Shown: piece by piece, positions 41,966 to 55,300 of the stretch | Numbering within the stretch: the first letter of the stretch is position 1 | Layout of the letters: each line of letters starts with the position of its first letter | Assembly (NCBI RefSeq): GCF_010183535.1 | Contig: NC_071329.1 | Coordinates: 1,922,001-1,986,000 of the forward strand | Direction: 5' to 3' | Length of the DNA stretch: 64,000 bases | Source of the DNA: Caenorhabditis remanei | Taxonomy: Eukaryota > Nematoda > Chromadorea > Rhabditida > Rhabditidae | The notes under the pieces: model-generated | What the model was told of the DNA's origin: nothing | What the model saw: only the letters and a program-made list of their open reading frames with translations | The model's database searches: none | Translations under genes and position numbers: made by a program

Positions 41966-43453
41966 CAGTAGCGAGCATAGGTGAGGGCAGATTCATACTT
42001 TCATGTATATCTCTGCTGAATCGTGTTCGTTTTGCATAATATTTTTTTAAACAGATAGCTGAAACATTCAGTAGTTGCCCGCGTACGAATACGGGGTGAT
42101 AGGGTCCAGATAAAATAAGACGACAAATACACAGTTTCTTACAATAAATTTACTTTATTGCAAGAAAATAAAATAAGAGAGCATAAACTTACAAAACAAA
42201 GGTTAAACAACCAACGCTAAAACTAGAACTAACTCTGAAAGCCAACCGACTCCAGAAACTACTTGTTTCCACGTGGAGTACACGTGTCCACGTGAACTGA
42301 CGCGCTGAGGTTACGGTAGGCGCGTGAGCCTTTGGCGGAGTGTCGTTGCGTATTTATTGTGAGGACTCGGAGAACTACAGGGTTATGAGGGTACCTTGCC
42401 ACCGGCAACTCAGTAATAAGAAAATAAGTTTTTTGAAAAAGTTAACATTTTAAATTTTATCGATAATCTATTTTTCCTGCCCGTGATTTGAAAATTCGAA
42501 AAAAAACTTTTTATTTTTCTCTTGGAGTTATTGAGTTTTTAATTTCAAAATGATGGAACATGTACAAATAAACAAAAAATCATGTTGAATAAGTTTCTTA
42601 GTTCCTGAGCATCATGTTAGAGATCCAGAAGTCAAAAGTGGCGTCCTCGGGAAAACCTTCATAACTCATCAAGAAATTATCCAAATTAGCCAAAACATGT
42701 ACCATAAAACGTGTTTTGAGTTCTTCTACAAACCAACATCAAAAAATCAAGATTTTAGAAAAAAATAATTTTTCAAATTTTTTCACTCAAAAATGTTTCA
42801 TTCCAATTTTTCCTGGATTTCCGATATTTTCTGGCTATAAAACGAACATACGTTTCAAATACTGCATGCAAAGTGCTTTATCACCAATAATAAAACACAT
42901 GTTTGTGTTTTTTGTTTGTTTTATAGCCAGAAAATATCGGAAATCCATTAAAAAATTGGAATGAAAAAATTTTGAATGAAAAAAAATTTGAAAATTTTTT
43001 TTTCTAAAATTTTGATTTTTTAATGTTGGTTTGTAGAAGAACTCAAACACGTTTTATGGTACATGTTTTGGCTAATTTGGATAATTTCTTGATGAGTTAT
43101 GAAGGTTTTCCCGAGGACGCCACTTTTGACTTCTGGAGCTCTAGCACGATGCTTAGGGTTTCAGAAACCAATTCAAAATAATTTTTTGTTTATTTGAACA
43201 TGTTCCATCATTTTGACATTAAAAACTCAATAACTCCAAGAGAAAAATAAAAAGTTTTTTTTCGAATTTTCAAATCACGGGCAGGAAAAATCGATTATCG
43301 ATAAAATTTAAAATGTTAACTTTTTCAAAAAACTTATTTTCTTATTACTGAATGTTTCAGCTATCTGTTTAAAAAAATATTATGCAAAACGAACACGATT
43401 CAGCAGAGATATACATGAAAGTATGAATCTGCCCTCACCTATGCTCGCTACTG
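41966..43453. mobile_element. Foldback element of the 5421 family, with an insertion
   Basis: Ends CAGTAGCGAGCATAGGTGAG and the inverse; TA follows on the right (43454-43455), TT precedes on the left. Without the 337-base insertion at 42074-42410 it is about 1.15 kb, like the copy at 5421. Arms include GATTCATACTTTCATG and AAACGTGTTTTGAGTTCTTC with inverses. Confidence 0.9.
42074..42410 (-). mobile_element. Solo-LTR-like insertion
   Basis: A 337-base block interrupts one arm of the surrounding foldback, while the other arm shows the uninterrupted sequence (CATTCAGTAATAAG). CAGTA is present on both sides (42069-42073 and 42411-42415), a 5-bp duplication (4 bp if the ends are read as AGTTGCC and GGCAACT). 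On the minus strand it has a GC-rich promoter-like half followed by TTGCAATAAAGTAAATTT, a poly(A)-signal context, as in a retrotransposon LTR. The ends are not TG and CA, so a small DNA element is the alternative. Confidence 0.6.
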
Positions 43454-43761
43454 TATATGTATTTCTGAAAATTCGATCATTTTCAGACCGTGAAAAACCA
43501 TTTTGGCTTCCTCATTTTTTTTATTCAAGTTTTCAATTTACAAAGAGTGCCGTGTTTATGTGTTAAAAATATTCAGACCAAGTGAAGTGGCTGCTACCAT
43601 TTATAATTGATTCGTTTCGAGGAATTGGAAAATGTGTTTTGCTACCGTAAACTTTTATACTTGTAGAGCAGAGAACGCGTTCAAAGTGAACTTTTAAAAA
43701 TTTTAAAACTTCATTATTGAAATCATTTTTGTTTCAATCTGTTGTTCATCAAATATACAAG

Positions 43762-46161
43762 ATGGATTCAAGAAGTGATGAAAGGCTTGATGACAAGGTA
43801 TGAGCACGAAAATTACATTTGCAAAATATAGCTACAGTTGCGAGCATAAGTGTGGACAGATTCATACTTTCAAGTGTAACTCAGATGAATCGTGTTCGTT
43901 TTGCATAATCTTTTTTTGACAAATAGCTGAAATGTTCAGCAATTAGAAAATAAGTTTTTTTTAAAGTTAACATTTTTAATTTTATCGATAATCGATTTTT
44001 ACTGACCGTGATTTGAAAATCCGAAAAAAAACTGTTTATTTTTGTCTTGGAGTTAATGCGTTTTTGATGTCAGAATGATGTAAAATGCTTAAATAAACAA
44101 AATATTATGTTGAATCGTCTTCTCAACCTCTGAGCATCGTGCTAGAGCTCCAGAAGTCAAAAGTGACGCCCTCGGGAAAACCTTCATAACTCAAAATGCT
44201 TTATCACACTTAATAAAACGCAAGTTTGTGTTTTTTATTTGTTTTATAGCCAGAAAACATCGGAAATCTAGGAAAAAATTGTAATTGAAAATTTTTGAGT
44301 GAAAAAAATTTGAAAAATTATTTTTTCTTAAATTACAATTTTTGATGAAGTTTTGTAGAAAAACTCAAAAAACGTCTTTTGGTACAAGTTTCCTGTTAAT
44401 TTGGATAATTTTTTGATGAGTTATGATGGTTTTCCCGAGGACGGTACTTCTGACTACTGGAGCTCTAGCACGATGCTCAGGAACTAAGAAACTAATTCAA
44501 TATAATTTTTTGTATATTTAAGCATTTTTCATCATTCTGACATCAAAAACTCAATAACTTCAAGAGAAAAATAAAAAGTTTTTTTTGGATTTTCAAATCA
44601 CGGACAGTAAAAATCGATTAACAAGAAAATTTAAAATGTTAACTTTTTCAAAAAACTGTCAAAAAAAAGATTATGCAAAACGGACACGATTCATCTGAGT
44701 TACACATAGAAGTATGAATCTGTCCTCACTTATGCTCGCAACTGTAATTATTCTCCAAGTATGCAATCAAAATTTGGATTTTTGCTTCCGTTTTTGTTTT
44801 TTAAATTCATCCATTTCATCTCCAAAGCCACGGCTCCGGGATGTTTCGAAACGAGAAATTTTAATAGTTGTACACAAGGAACTTTTCCGAGTTTCCCGTT
44901 TACTTAAAAAGTGCCGACAGTATTAAACTCAAATCCAGGTCGAAGAAATACAGTACCGCTCAGTTTGTAACTTTTCCTTTTTTTCAGTCGAAAATAATGA
45001 AATTTCAGAGTGTGTGACCTGGTTATTAATTTCTTCGTAAGATAAGTTTTAGATGAATCGTAGATTCATTTTCGTAGTTGACAATTTATTGTCGTCCCCA
45101 GAGAGTTACTGCAAAAATGTGGGAATTCTTTAGCGAGCTTCGGTTGCGGGATGATTAGTTTCGAAGTGAATCGGAGCCAATTTTTGTTTTCTTACAATTT
45201 ACAAAGTCTTGTTAAAATTTCAAATAGTTAAAAAAATTGCCGGGCACACAAAATCAGACGTGGACTTCTAGTTTAATGTATAAAAATAAAGCCTCGCAGA
45301 GGTCAGAAAAACAAAAATAATTAATTTCAAGTTTTTCAATAATATAAATAATATAAACAACACTTTTTTGATCTTAAATTCAGAATTTTTTTTTCAGGAG
45401 AAAGAAGAAAACCTAGTTAAAGAGCAAATGAAGAAGTATTTATATGAAACTATTGGGAAAGATGGGGAATCGACTGGCATTGCAATAGTTGTGTATGATT
45501 CTTTCATCGCTGCAAACTGTAACCTAGGTCACTCAGACCTAAAAAAAGACGCAAAAGTTCATATCAAACATGTCGAGCATACTAACTCAACGACCGTTGT
45601 AAGTGTTTTTGCAGTTATACATTTCTACAGATTTCACATATGTTAGCCAAATCACAAAATAATTTTTAGGCCAAAGTTCTCGAAACCCAAGAATACCAAA
45701 ACGTTATGATGATGAAGCTTCTGGACGGCGAAAAGTTTCCGGAATTCCCTCGCGAAAGTTACGGTGAAAAGGTTGGAAGGAAGATCATAAGCATGGGTTG
45801 GGACCAGGAAACTAGAACTGTGCAGTTCAGTGAGGGAATTGTCGAGAGATACAGAAGTGAGTAATTCTCTGAGAGTTTTCTGATAACTAAAAGAGCATTA
45901 GAACGTACTTGTTTTTTCAAAACAACTCTATAACTCAGACGGTTACTGCTATGCCCAACTAGAAAAGGGATCCGTCGGAAATGGGATTTTCAGTGTGGAC
46001 GGTGAGTTCTTCGGGTTGGTTTCTCGAATCGATGACGGAGAATGCAAGATCGCGTCAAAAAATGTGGTGTTGGGTTTGACAGGAGGTCCAGAAGGGGTGA
46101 GAAACTGTTTGTCTTTAAAATTTTTGTTATATTATTTTAATTTCAGTACACTCATACCTAA
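43762..46161 (+). CDS. Trypsin-like family protein without active serine
   Basis: Five exons (43762-43797, 45398-45598, 45670-45856, 45939-46096, 46147-46161) join in frame to 198 residues, from MDSRSDERLDDK to YTHT. It resembles the minus-strand peptidase in layout: GIAIVVYDSFIAANCNLGH at the catalytic-His place reads AANC instead of AAHC, and EKGSVGNGIFSVDGEFFGL at the serine place reads SV instead of DS. No signal peptide is visible. I infer a catalytically dead, intracellular relative that may bind peptides or partners. Intron 1 contains a 910-base foldback element. An AATAAA context follows at about 46266. The intron positions and phases equal those of the next gene, so the two are tandem duplicates. 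Confidence 0.75.
43835..44744. mobile_element. Foldback element, diverged relative of the 5421 family
   Basis: Ends CAGTTGCGAGCATAAGTGTG and inverse GAGCATAAGTGAGGACAG, flanked by TA (43833-43834, 44745-44746). It is 910 bases, shorter by an internal loss on one arm. It lies in intron 1 of the peptidase-like gene. Confidence 0.88.
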
Positions 46162-46763
46162 CACTTCTTGATTTCTCGTCCTGTTTTGACAAGGTCTACG
46201 GGTTTTAAACAAATAATCAACTTGGCTTCGTTTAATACATATTCTTTTCTTTTATTGTCTATTCGAATAAAACTAAATTTGCAATCTTAAAATGTAAAAA
46301 CTATAAATTCAGTTCCAAGCTAGTTTTTTTCTGAAGTTTGCTCAATATCTAAAATTCAAAAAAAACACAAAAAAATTGTACGGGATCATCATACACAGTG
46401 AGATTAAGTTAACATCATTTGCAGAGAAAATATTCAATAGAAATTCTACAAAATGCATGTTCCCTATTTCAGCTTTCATATAACATCCACAAACAGAACC
46501 ACAAAATTAATAAACTTTTTTTTCGTGATATTTCCAATTCTTCCATCGGTTAAGACCTGGGAACTAGTCCCCCGGACTAGTATTTTCATAGAAACCTCCA
46601 GAAAATTATTCTTCCCAGAGTTGTCATCACTGCTATGCAAAGAAAGCGAATACTGTGTGTGTTGAGCGAGCTAACGTGCATAATATTGATTTTTATACAT
46701 TTTTTCTCCTTTTACATTCTCTTCAAATCCCTTTACGATTCCCCTATTTTAGCCTGTCCCTCC
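46162..46763. other. Gap between tandem peptidase-like genes
   Basis: Contains the 3' end of the upstream gene and the promoter or first exon of the next. A hydrophobic open frame (46635-46763: IILIFIHFFSFYILFKSL) runs into the next gene in frame but ends in a perfect CTATTTTAG acceptor, so it is more likely an intron than a membrane anchor. Confidence 0.4.
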
Positions 46764-47618
46764 ATGAAGCCAGACGTGCTGAAACAACTCAAAAAGTATG
46801 TGTACACCACAAAACCGTTCAACTCAGAAGATGAGGGATTCGCTATTGTGGTCAAGAAAAATTTCATAGCTGCAAATAGAAATATGGCTCATCAAGTACT
46901 GAATAAGGGATCAAAAGTTCATTTGAGAAGTGTGGCGTGTCCAAGAGCTGTTACTGATGTAAGTGCGCTCTGTTGATGGGGAAGGAGTTTCCAATTTCTC
47001 GTACATATTTCAGGTAACCGTAAAAGCCGCCCAGGAAATCCAGAACATCATTATGATGAAGCCTAACGACGAGGAACAGTTCCCTTACTACCCGCGTGAG
47101 AGTTATGGAGATTACGAAGGAAGAAAAGTGATCAGCGTCGGGTTGTCTGAAAACAAAGAGATTCAATTTGAAGAAGGTGTTATTGAAGAATATGAGAGTG
47201 AGTTGATGTCAGAGATTGGAAACGCGCTCTAATGACAAAACATTCAGATGGCTACTGGTACGCCAAATTGGAATACGGTAGTATTGGAAATGGCGTGTTT
47301 GACGAGAATGGAGGTTTCTCAGGGATCGCTGTAAATTTCAATGAATCTTCAAAGGTGGCCGAAATCGCTTCTAAAAACGTGGTGCTCTGTTTGACGGGAG
47401 GGCCACCGGGGGTGAGTTGAAGTATACTTAATTACATTTTAAGCAAATGCTTAGAATGTTATTTCGATAGTTGACAGCTTATTTTTATTCCTAGAGAATT
47501 TCATAAATTGGCTAATTCCGTTTTCAACTTTTCTTCAGTGAGCAACTGAAAACAGCCAAATCAAGATTAGGCAATATTTTCTTTAATATTTTTCTTATTT
47601 CAGTACAGCCCAACGTGA
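46764..47618 (+). CDS. Trypsin-like family protein without active serine, paralogue
   Basis: Exons 46764-46958, 47014-47197, 47248-47411 and 47604-47618 join in frame; the first ATG after a TTTTAG acceptor is used (MKPDVLKQLKKYVYTT), but a short 5' exon such as the 12-codon exon of the upstream paralogue is probably missing. Homologous positions: FAIVVKKNFIAANRNMAH at the His place, LEYGSIGNGVFDENGGFSG at the Ser place (SI for DS), ending YSPT. No transmembrane segment or signal peptide is accepted. I infer a non-catalytic relative. AATAAA contexts follow at about 47675 and 47688. Confidence 0.7.
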
Positions 47619-49388
47619 TCGTATCAACTTTGCCTTCAATTCGACTACATTGATTTTCAATACTGTTTTTGCAATAAATTTTCTTGAATAAATGTTTTGT
47701 TTGAAAAAAACTTATATTTTAAGACTTCAAATACTCAAATTACAAATAAACTTAAAATGCATCGAGAATGAAAACATGAAGTATAATCATAATAGGAGAA
47801 GAATAGATCAAAAGGTGGCTTGTATGATTTCAGATTTGAGGTACTGCAAAAGAAACGCTTGACAGGATATTCTAAAAAAAATTGGCACATATTGAAACAT
47901 ATTATACATTTCCAAAAAAATTATTCACTATTAGATAAATGTTCACGTTCCGCATAATAAAAATCTTACCGTCCTTTTAAAAAAAATTTGTGGGTTTGAT
48001 TGATTTGTGGGAAAAACTGTGATTTTTGGGAAAACAGCTGAAATTCAATGAGCTTCTGGAATAGAATAACCCCCATTGTTGGAAAAAAATCTTTAAGAGT
48101 CTATCTCCCCAGATATCCAAACACTCTTTTATTCATTAAATTAGGAGCAAACGTTCAAGAATTCGCCTGAAAGTACCAGTCTCATAGTTAAGAATTCCAA
48201 GACGCGGAAGAATAGAGAAAAATGCAACTTATTTATACAAACATAATTTAGATGGACAATAAAATTTACCGTTGGAAAAACATTTTTTCTAGAACAGTAA
48301 CAACCTACCCTATAAACCACCATTGCTAAACAACCGATTCAAGTCTAACTTAAAGAAATACAGATATTTCAAAACAATAATGCTATTTTAGATATTTCAG
48401 AACGATTTTGTCGAAAAAAGACAGAATATTTCGTGGTAAATGTTCTTCCCTGCTTCAAAAATTTTTTCGTCAATGTGAAAAAAAGTTGCGGTAATCATCT
48501 TTCATCCATATTCCCTAATTTGTAAATAAGTGAATTTTCAGGTCCACTTCTTTAACATCTGAAATAGTTTTAGTTTGATCCTTTGGTGACCTACAAAATT
48601 TCACTCCGTTTTTATTGTTTTTCACTGAAACAATCTTCAAAAATCTACAGTTTTTAGCAGTTTCGATTTATTTTCTATTTTTCCTCATTTTTCAACTCAA
48701 CATACCCACTCTTGTTGTCTTTTTAAATATCTCCACTTTTTCGCGATATTTTCAAACTTTACTTATCTATTTTCAATCAAAAAACCTTTCCGGTAAAGTG
48801 ACTTGGCACAAGTTGCTTCAATTTTATTTTTCTGATTAATTTATCAAAGTCCAAGTTATGTAATTTTTAGAAGATATGTGTACTAGTCTCTGAGAAACTG
48901 CCAAAAATTGGAATTATAAACCGGAAATTTAAAAACTATATTTGATGAAGTACAAGCATAACCGTCAATCAGTTTTTAGTCTTTATTTTTAGCCGAATAG
49001 GGAACACGAATATCGTTGTTTCTTCCCAAGCTGATTTCCAGCTCTTTCGAAATCTAGAGATTTACGTTTTGGTGTCGGAATGTTCCGGTTGTAAAATAGC
49101 TGGTTTTGAAATACTACAGTTTCAAAACGTCACGGTTAATAAGAAACTCTCAGAAAATTCCAAAAAATTGATGGTGAAATAATTCCAGTTTTGGAGTCTT
49201 CTGTTTTTTTTCAGAAATAACCAAACGATGCTATTAAATGCTTGAATCAAAATTAGCCATGAAAGTAGATGACTAAAAATTAAACTTTCCGAAATTCCAA
49301 AATAAATTTTGCTGTATCTTATATTTCGTTTCAAAATCAAAGCCTCCCCGTACATTATTCTTTATTTATTTTTTTATTTAAAGGAAAG
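47619..49388. other. Intergenic, no gene recognised
   Basis: AT-rich sequence with no hairpin repeats of note except GTTTTGAAAC-type motifs at 49080-49135. Candidate promoter region of the cullin gene. Open frames at 48141-48323 and 48615-48839 are low-complexity and lack splice support. Confidence 0.4.
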
Positions 49389-52300
49389 ATGACCATGGAA
49401 TGGCTCGACGAAGTGCTCATTAATCTATTTTCGGACGACGAGATCACGTCTACTCAAATCTGGAGTCATTCCGCGTGAGTTTTGGAACCTGTTAGGCTCG
49501 TATTTCTTACTAGGAAATATAAAAAATTTCACACTGTTCCTGAATCTATATTCAGTTTTTGCAATGATAATACTCACTTTTGTACTCATTGTAAAAACAG
49601 AATGAATATTTGAAAGCAGCAAAAAAATTGCTTTCTTACAACAAAAATCTTTAATCGAAATGCCAAAAATGGTAATTTTACATGAATATCTGAGTTTTTA
49701 CGCGGTTTCAAAACGTCACGGTTCTGTTTAGTCGTGAGTCGCCTTGTTTCTACAACGTCTGATTTTGAAACGGTTTTGTTTTGAAAAAAAAAAACTGCTG
49801 GTTTCGACAAATTTTCTAGACCATGTTTTTTCTATGCCACGTGTTCGATAGCTCCATAATTTTGAATACTTTCTAGGCAATGTATGCTTATTTCTCACAA
49901 GGGAATTGACTTTCCGTATGCGTTCAGATTTCTCTATAAATTTGCACCCTGATAGTTTCGAATCTACTATTTTGAATGGAGATAGTCAAAAAGTGAAAAG
50001 CTCCCGAATAGTTGGATTTTTTTTGCTCCGAAAGTTTGCTCATTTTTCATCATAGAAAACACGAGTGTCATTTCGTTAGGAGTATCGGGTTTGTAAGGGC
50101 CACTAGCTGCCCTCTCGGCCACTAGCTGGATGGCCACGTGACAGTGTGGGTTACTGGTAGGAGGAAGGTCTGGGGATCGTCTCCTACCCCTTGTTGTTTT
50201 TTGTTTGTTTTAAAAATCGGCTATAAACTGTTAATCACATCTTTTTCGAACTATCCTATAAAGTTTTATTCCGTTTTGGACGGTTTTCTTCATTATCTGA
50301 ACATTTGGAGAGAAAAAAAATTGAGAAAATTTTATGGTGAACTCGCCTCTATGGTTATTCTCTAATTAATTTTGATTTTGCGTAGGAATGCCTAATTATC
50401 TTACTGTACAGGGCCTCTTTCATTTTAAAGAAATCTCTGATTCGAGAATAAATGAGAAAAATTGGTTGACAAGCTTTCCAAAATGATTGGGTAAAATATG
50501 AGGAGATGAATGACAAGGATAGTAAATTCCGGGCCGAGCCGGGCCGGCTCCTGTAGAAATTAGAAATTAGACTATTTTTTAATAAAAATTTCAAAAAATT
50601 TGTGAAAAAATTGTGCACATTTTTTGTCAGCCCGGCCCGAGCCGGGCTGACCAGGAATTTCCCAATGAGACCATGAAAAAATACTAACATTTTATTGACG
50701 GTTTTCAAAAAGCAAAAAATATAAAAGGGGAGTGGGTCGATCCCCAGACCTTCCTCCTACCAGTCCCCCACACTGTCACGTGGCCATCCAGCGGTGGCCG
50801 AGAGGGCAGCTAGTTGCCCTTACAAACCCGATACTCCTAACGAATTGGCACTCGTGTTTTCTATGATGAAAAATGAGAAAACCGGCAGAGCAAAAAATGG
50901 TAGATTCGAAACCGTCAGTGTGCAAGTTTAAAGAGAAATCTTAACGCATACGGAAAGGCAATTCCCTTATAAGGAATTTTTCTACACCAAGTTCTATTTT
51001 TTACAAATTTTTAATTACGTTTCTTTTCTAAACCTTCAATATCAAAAGCTACTAATATTTCATTGTTTCAAAATTTCAGGACGATCAACAAACGTTTTGG
51101 AGTGGGAATGAGTCGTGAAACCTACATCGCAATCTATTCTGGAATCTCGAACTTCATCGAAAATCACCTCAACAAAATACACAAATGTGCAGAAGTTTAC
51201 AAAGGGAACGAACTTCTCGAAATGTATGTACAATATTGGAGTCGTTATAGTGAAGCATCCGACGCTCTTTCCGCAATTTTCGTTAAAATCGATAACTGGA
51301 CTCGTGGTGAGATTGATAAGGGTCGCAAGGAGAGATATATGGTTTATATGCTGAGTATGGTGCTCTGGAAGCGTGATATATTCGATACACTCGAGCACAA
51401 GATTATTCCGGCGATGTTGGAGCTGGTTCGGCTGGAGCGTACCGGTCACACAATCAATAAGCGGTTCATCTCGGCGGTCGTGGAGAATCTGGTGGAGCTT
51501 GGGCTCGATGATACGGTATCGGCGATGGAGAGGGAGGCGAAGAAACTGGATATCTACAAAAACTCGTTTGAGAAGAAGTTCATCGAGGCGACACGCGATT
51601 TCTATACCAATGAGGTTAGCGTGTTCCATATGGAGAATGGGTCTTGCACGGATTACCTGATCAAGGTGGAGACGAGAATCCAACAGGAGGATAATCGAGT
51701 GACACTCTGCCTCCACTCGTCGACGGGGACACCACTATCCGGGTGTTGCAACGATGTGATGATCACGAAGCAGCTGGAATTTATTCAAGCGCATTTCGGA
51801 AGACTTCTTATGGATAAGATGGACGATCATCTCGCGAGAATGTACAGAATGTGTCTTCGTGTCGAGAATGGGTTGCCAGCTCTACGTAAAGCGCTCAAAG
51901 AGCACGTCCAGAAGGAGGGATTGGATGCGTTGGAACGTGTGGCTGCGGAGGCGTTCAACGACCCGAAGCTCTATATGAGCACCCTGTGGGAAGTGCACGA
52001 GAGATATCAAGGACTGGTGGATCGATCGTTCAGCAAAGAACCCGGATTCATGAAGTCGTTGGATAGTGCGGCGATCGAGTTTGTCAATAAGAACGCGGTG
52101 ACGTTGCGAGCGCCACCACAGTTGCAGCCGTTGAAGTCGTCGGAGCTGTTGTCCAGATATTGTGATCAGTTGTTCAGGAAGAGTGCGAAGATGCCGGATG
52201 AGAATGAGATGGACGATAGCCAGAAGAAAGTGGTGGGTTTTTGAGATTTGGGGACAGAGTGGGAAAATCTATTGAGAACATGAGCGGGAGAATCCGTGCT

Positions 52301-55300
52301 CTAGTAAGAACCAAAACCTTGTGAGGATGCATCTGCGCTCTACTGAACTTCTAGCAGCCGTTGTTTTGATTTTGAGGTTAACCGAAAATGGTACTGCGCT
52401 CCACTGAGATATTGAGTTTCGAGAAGATGGAAGTGCGTTCTACTGATGAAACCATATTGAATTGACGCTTTGCCCGACTCCTGTAGAAATTCGAAGTTTT
52501 TTGAAAAAGTTTTGAATTTTAAAAAAAGTTTTTTTTCAAGAAAGAATGCAAGTGCGCTTTACTGAAAATTTAACTTTGGCGATACTGCAAATGCACTCTA
52601 TCAAAAATTAACGCTTCACTGAGAACGTTGGAAAGGCGTTCTATTAAGAATCTAAATTTTACGAGACTGCAAACGCGCTCTACTGACTAGTGAGAATCTA
52701 ATAAGGGCGCTCCCCTGAAAGAGAATTGAGAATTCAGATTTCTCTATAAATTTGCACCCTGATAGTTTCGAATCTACTATTTTGAATGGAGATAGTCAAA
52801 AAGTGAAAAGCTCCCGAATAGTTGGATTTTTTTTGCTCCGAAAGTTTGCTCATTTTTCATCATTGAAAACACGAGTGTCATTTCGTTAGGAGTATCGGGT
52901 TTGTAAAGGCCACAAGCTGCCCTCTCGTCCACCAGCTGGATGGCCACGTGACAGTGTGGGGGACTGGTAGTAGGAAGGTCTGGGGATCGTCTCCTATCCC
53001 TTTTTTAATGTTAATTACAGCTTTTTTGAACTATTCTATGAAGTTTTCTTCCTTTTTGAACGGTTTTCTACATTATCTGAGCATTTGGAAAAAAAAATTT
53101 TCAGAAAATTTTATGTTCTCATAATCTCATTTTAAAGAAATCTCTGGTTCGAGAATAAATCAGAAAATTTGGTTGACAAGCTTTCAAAAATGAGTGGGTA
53201 AACTATGAGGAGATGAATGAGACTATGAGAACATAAAATTTTCTCAAAAACATTTTTCTCTCCAAATGTTCAGATAAGGTAGAACACCGTCCAAAACGAA
53301 ATAAAACTTTATAGAATAGTTCGAAAAAGCTGTAATTAACAGTTTATAGCCGATTTTCAAAAAGCAAACAAAAAACAACAAGGGGTAGGAGACGATCCCC
53401 AGACCTTCCTCCTACCAGTCCCCCACACTGTCACGTGGCCACACAGGTGGTTCGCGATGGATGCTATATGGGGCATATTCAAAATGGAAGCATATAACCT
53501 CCCATGTGCTCGCATAAAACGATGTGCTTCGCACGCGGAAGTGATATGCTTCGAGGCGTGGTGCTTGCGGCACGGATCCTGCGTGCTTCCATATAGCTCG
53601 CATATAGGATCCATGTTTTCACCGTAAACCTGAAACTTGCAACGACACTCCGCCATTACACCTTGGCGTGTTGTTTATCGTAATTGAAACTGCATTTTTT
53701 TTTCAATGACATTTTCATAATTTTCTCCGTTTTCGAAGATTTGCATGCACTTTTTGTCAAATTTTTCTGAAAACAAATTACGACTAAATAAAAATTAATT
53801 TTTAATTAATGTCCGAAAAGTATAATTTTAATTTTCAAGCTGAATCTCGATTTTTTAGGAAAAGCTCAATGAAATGAAACGATAAAGTTATCTTATTCCA
53901 TGAAAGTAAGAGCGTCTTTTTTTTTTCTTACTTCGGATTGGCTATAATAATTATTTTTAGATGGAAAAAGGTAAGACGGTAAGTTTTTGTCAAGACGAAG
54001 TAAGAAAAGTAAGAAGCTCGTCACTGTGCCGAGAGGCTTTCAAAAAACATTCATTTCATTGATTAGCTGATTTAAACTTTTTTGATTCATTGATTCATTT
54101 CTGTTTTTTTGGTAAGAAATGGAATGAAAGAAAAAGGAAATAAGTTATAGCTTTCTGTGCTTTCTCTAAAACTATTCGTATTTTTGTTTCTGAAAGTATA
54201 GTCGTAATTTGTTTTCAATGAAAACTGAAAACGGAGAAAATTAATGTGTCATAAAGAATAGAGCTGAACAGACTCGGAATGGAATAGCAAAGTAGCAACA
54301 CATTATAATGGCTGAATTAGTGGGCGAGGGCATCGTACGAGCTGTCGGTAGACATGATGAACTGCAAGAAAACACGGATCGCGCGTGGGTCATATATGCT
54401 TCCATGCTTCCATATACCAGGCATATAACTAGCACATAAGTTTCCTATGACTCCCATATTCGACACCGCAAAAACCAACAACGCACAATGCTTCCATCGC
54501 GAACCACCTGTGCATCCAGCTGGTGGCCGAGAGGGCAGCTAGTGGCCCTTACAAACCCGATACTCCTAACGAAATGACACTCGTGTTTTCTATGATGAAA
54601 AATGAGCAAACTTTCGGAGCAAAAAAAATCCAACTATTCGGGAGCTTTGCACTTTTTGACTATCTCCTTTCAAAATAGTATATTCGAAACTATCAGAGTG
54701 CAAATTTATAAAGAAATCTGAACGCATACGGAAAGTCAATTCCCTTGTGAGATCTTAAATTTCACAAAACTCTACTGAAAATCTTTACTGAGAATTTGAG
54801 TTGTGGGGGAATGCAAGTGTGTTTTACAAAAAATCGTCGCCCAATCGAAAATCTTTACAAACCAGAAATTTGACAAAATGCTAATGCGCTCAACTGAGAA
54901 CCTGAATTCGCGCTCTACTGAAATTTTGAGCTTTACTGAGAATGCTTGCTCCATTGAGAGTCGGCGCTCTTAAAATGTGTGTAAATCGCACATTAGACCT
55001 AATTCTTAACCCTCCCCATTTCTTCCAGATGACCATCTTCAAATATCTCGAGGACAAGGACGTCTTCCTCAAATTCTACACACAAATGCTGAGCAGAAGA
55101 TTGATCACCGAGCACTCTGCATCCGTCGAAGCCGAGTCGGCGTTTATCCAAAAACTTACCGACACATGCGGATACGAGTTCACGACACGCCTCACCAAAA
55201 TGTTCCAAGACATTCAAGTCTCGAAGGATTTGACGTCGGAATTCAAGGAGAAGTCGGTGGACGACGACGGAAAAAAGTTTGTCGAGTTCAACGCAAAGGT

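Noticed and set aside
46635..46763. N-terminal membrane anchor for the peptidase-like gene at 46764
   Set aside because: The hydrophobic stretch is AT-rich and ends in a perfect acceptor at the conserved exon border; the paralogue has an intron there.
53357..53656. Minus-strand 99-codon frame in cullin intron 2
   Set aside because: Spans the junction of two nested transposons; no homology or start context.
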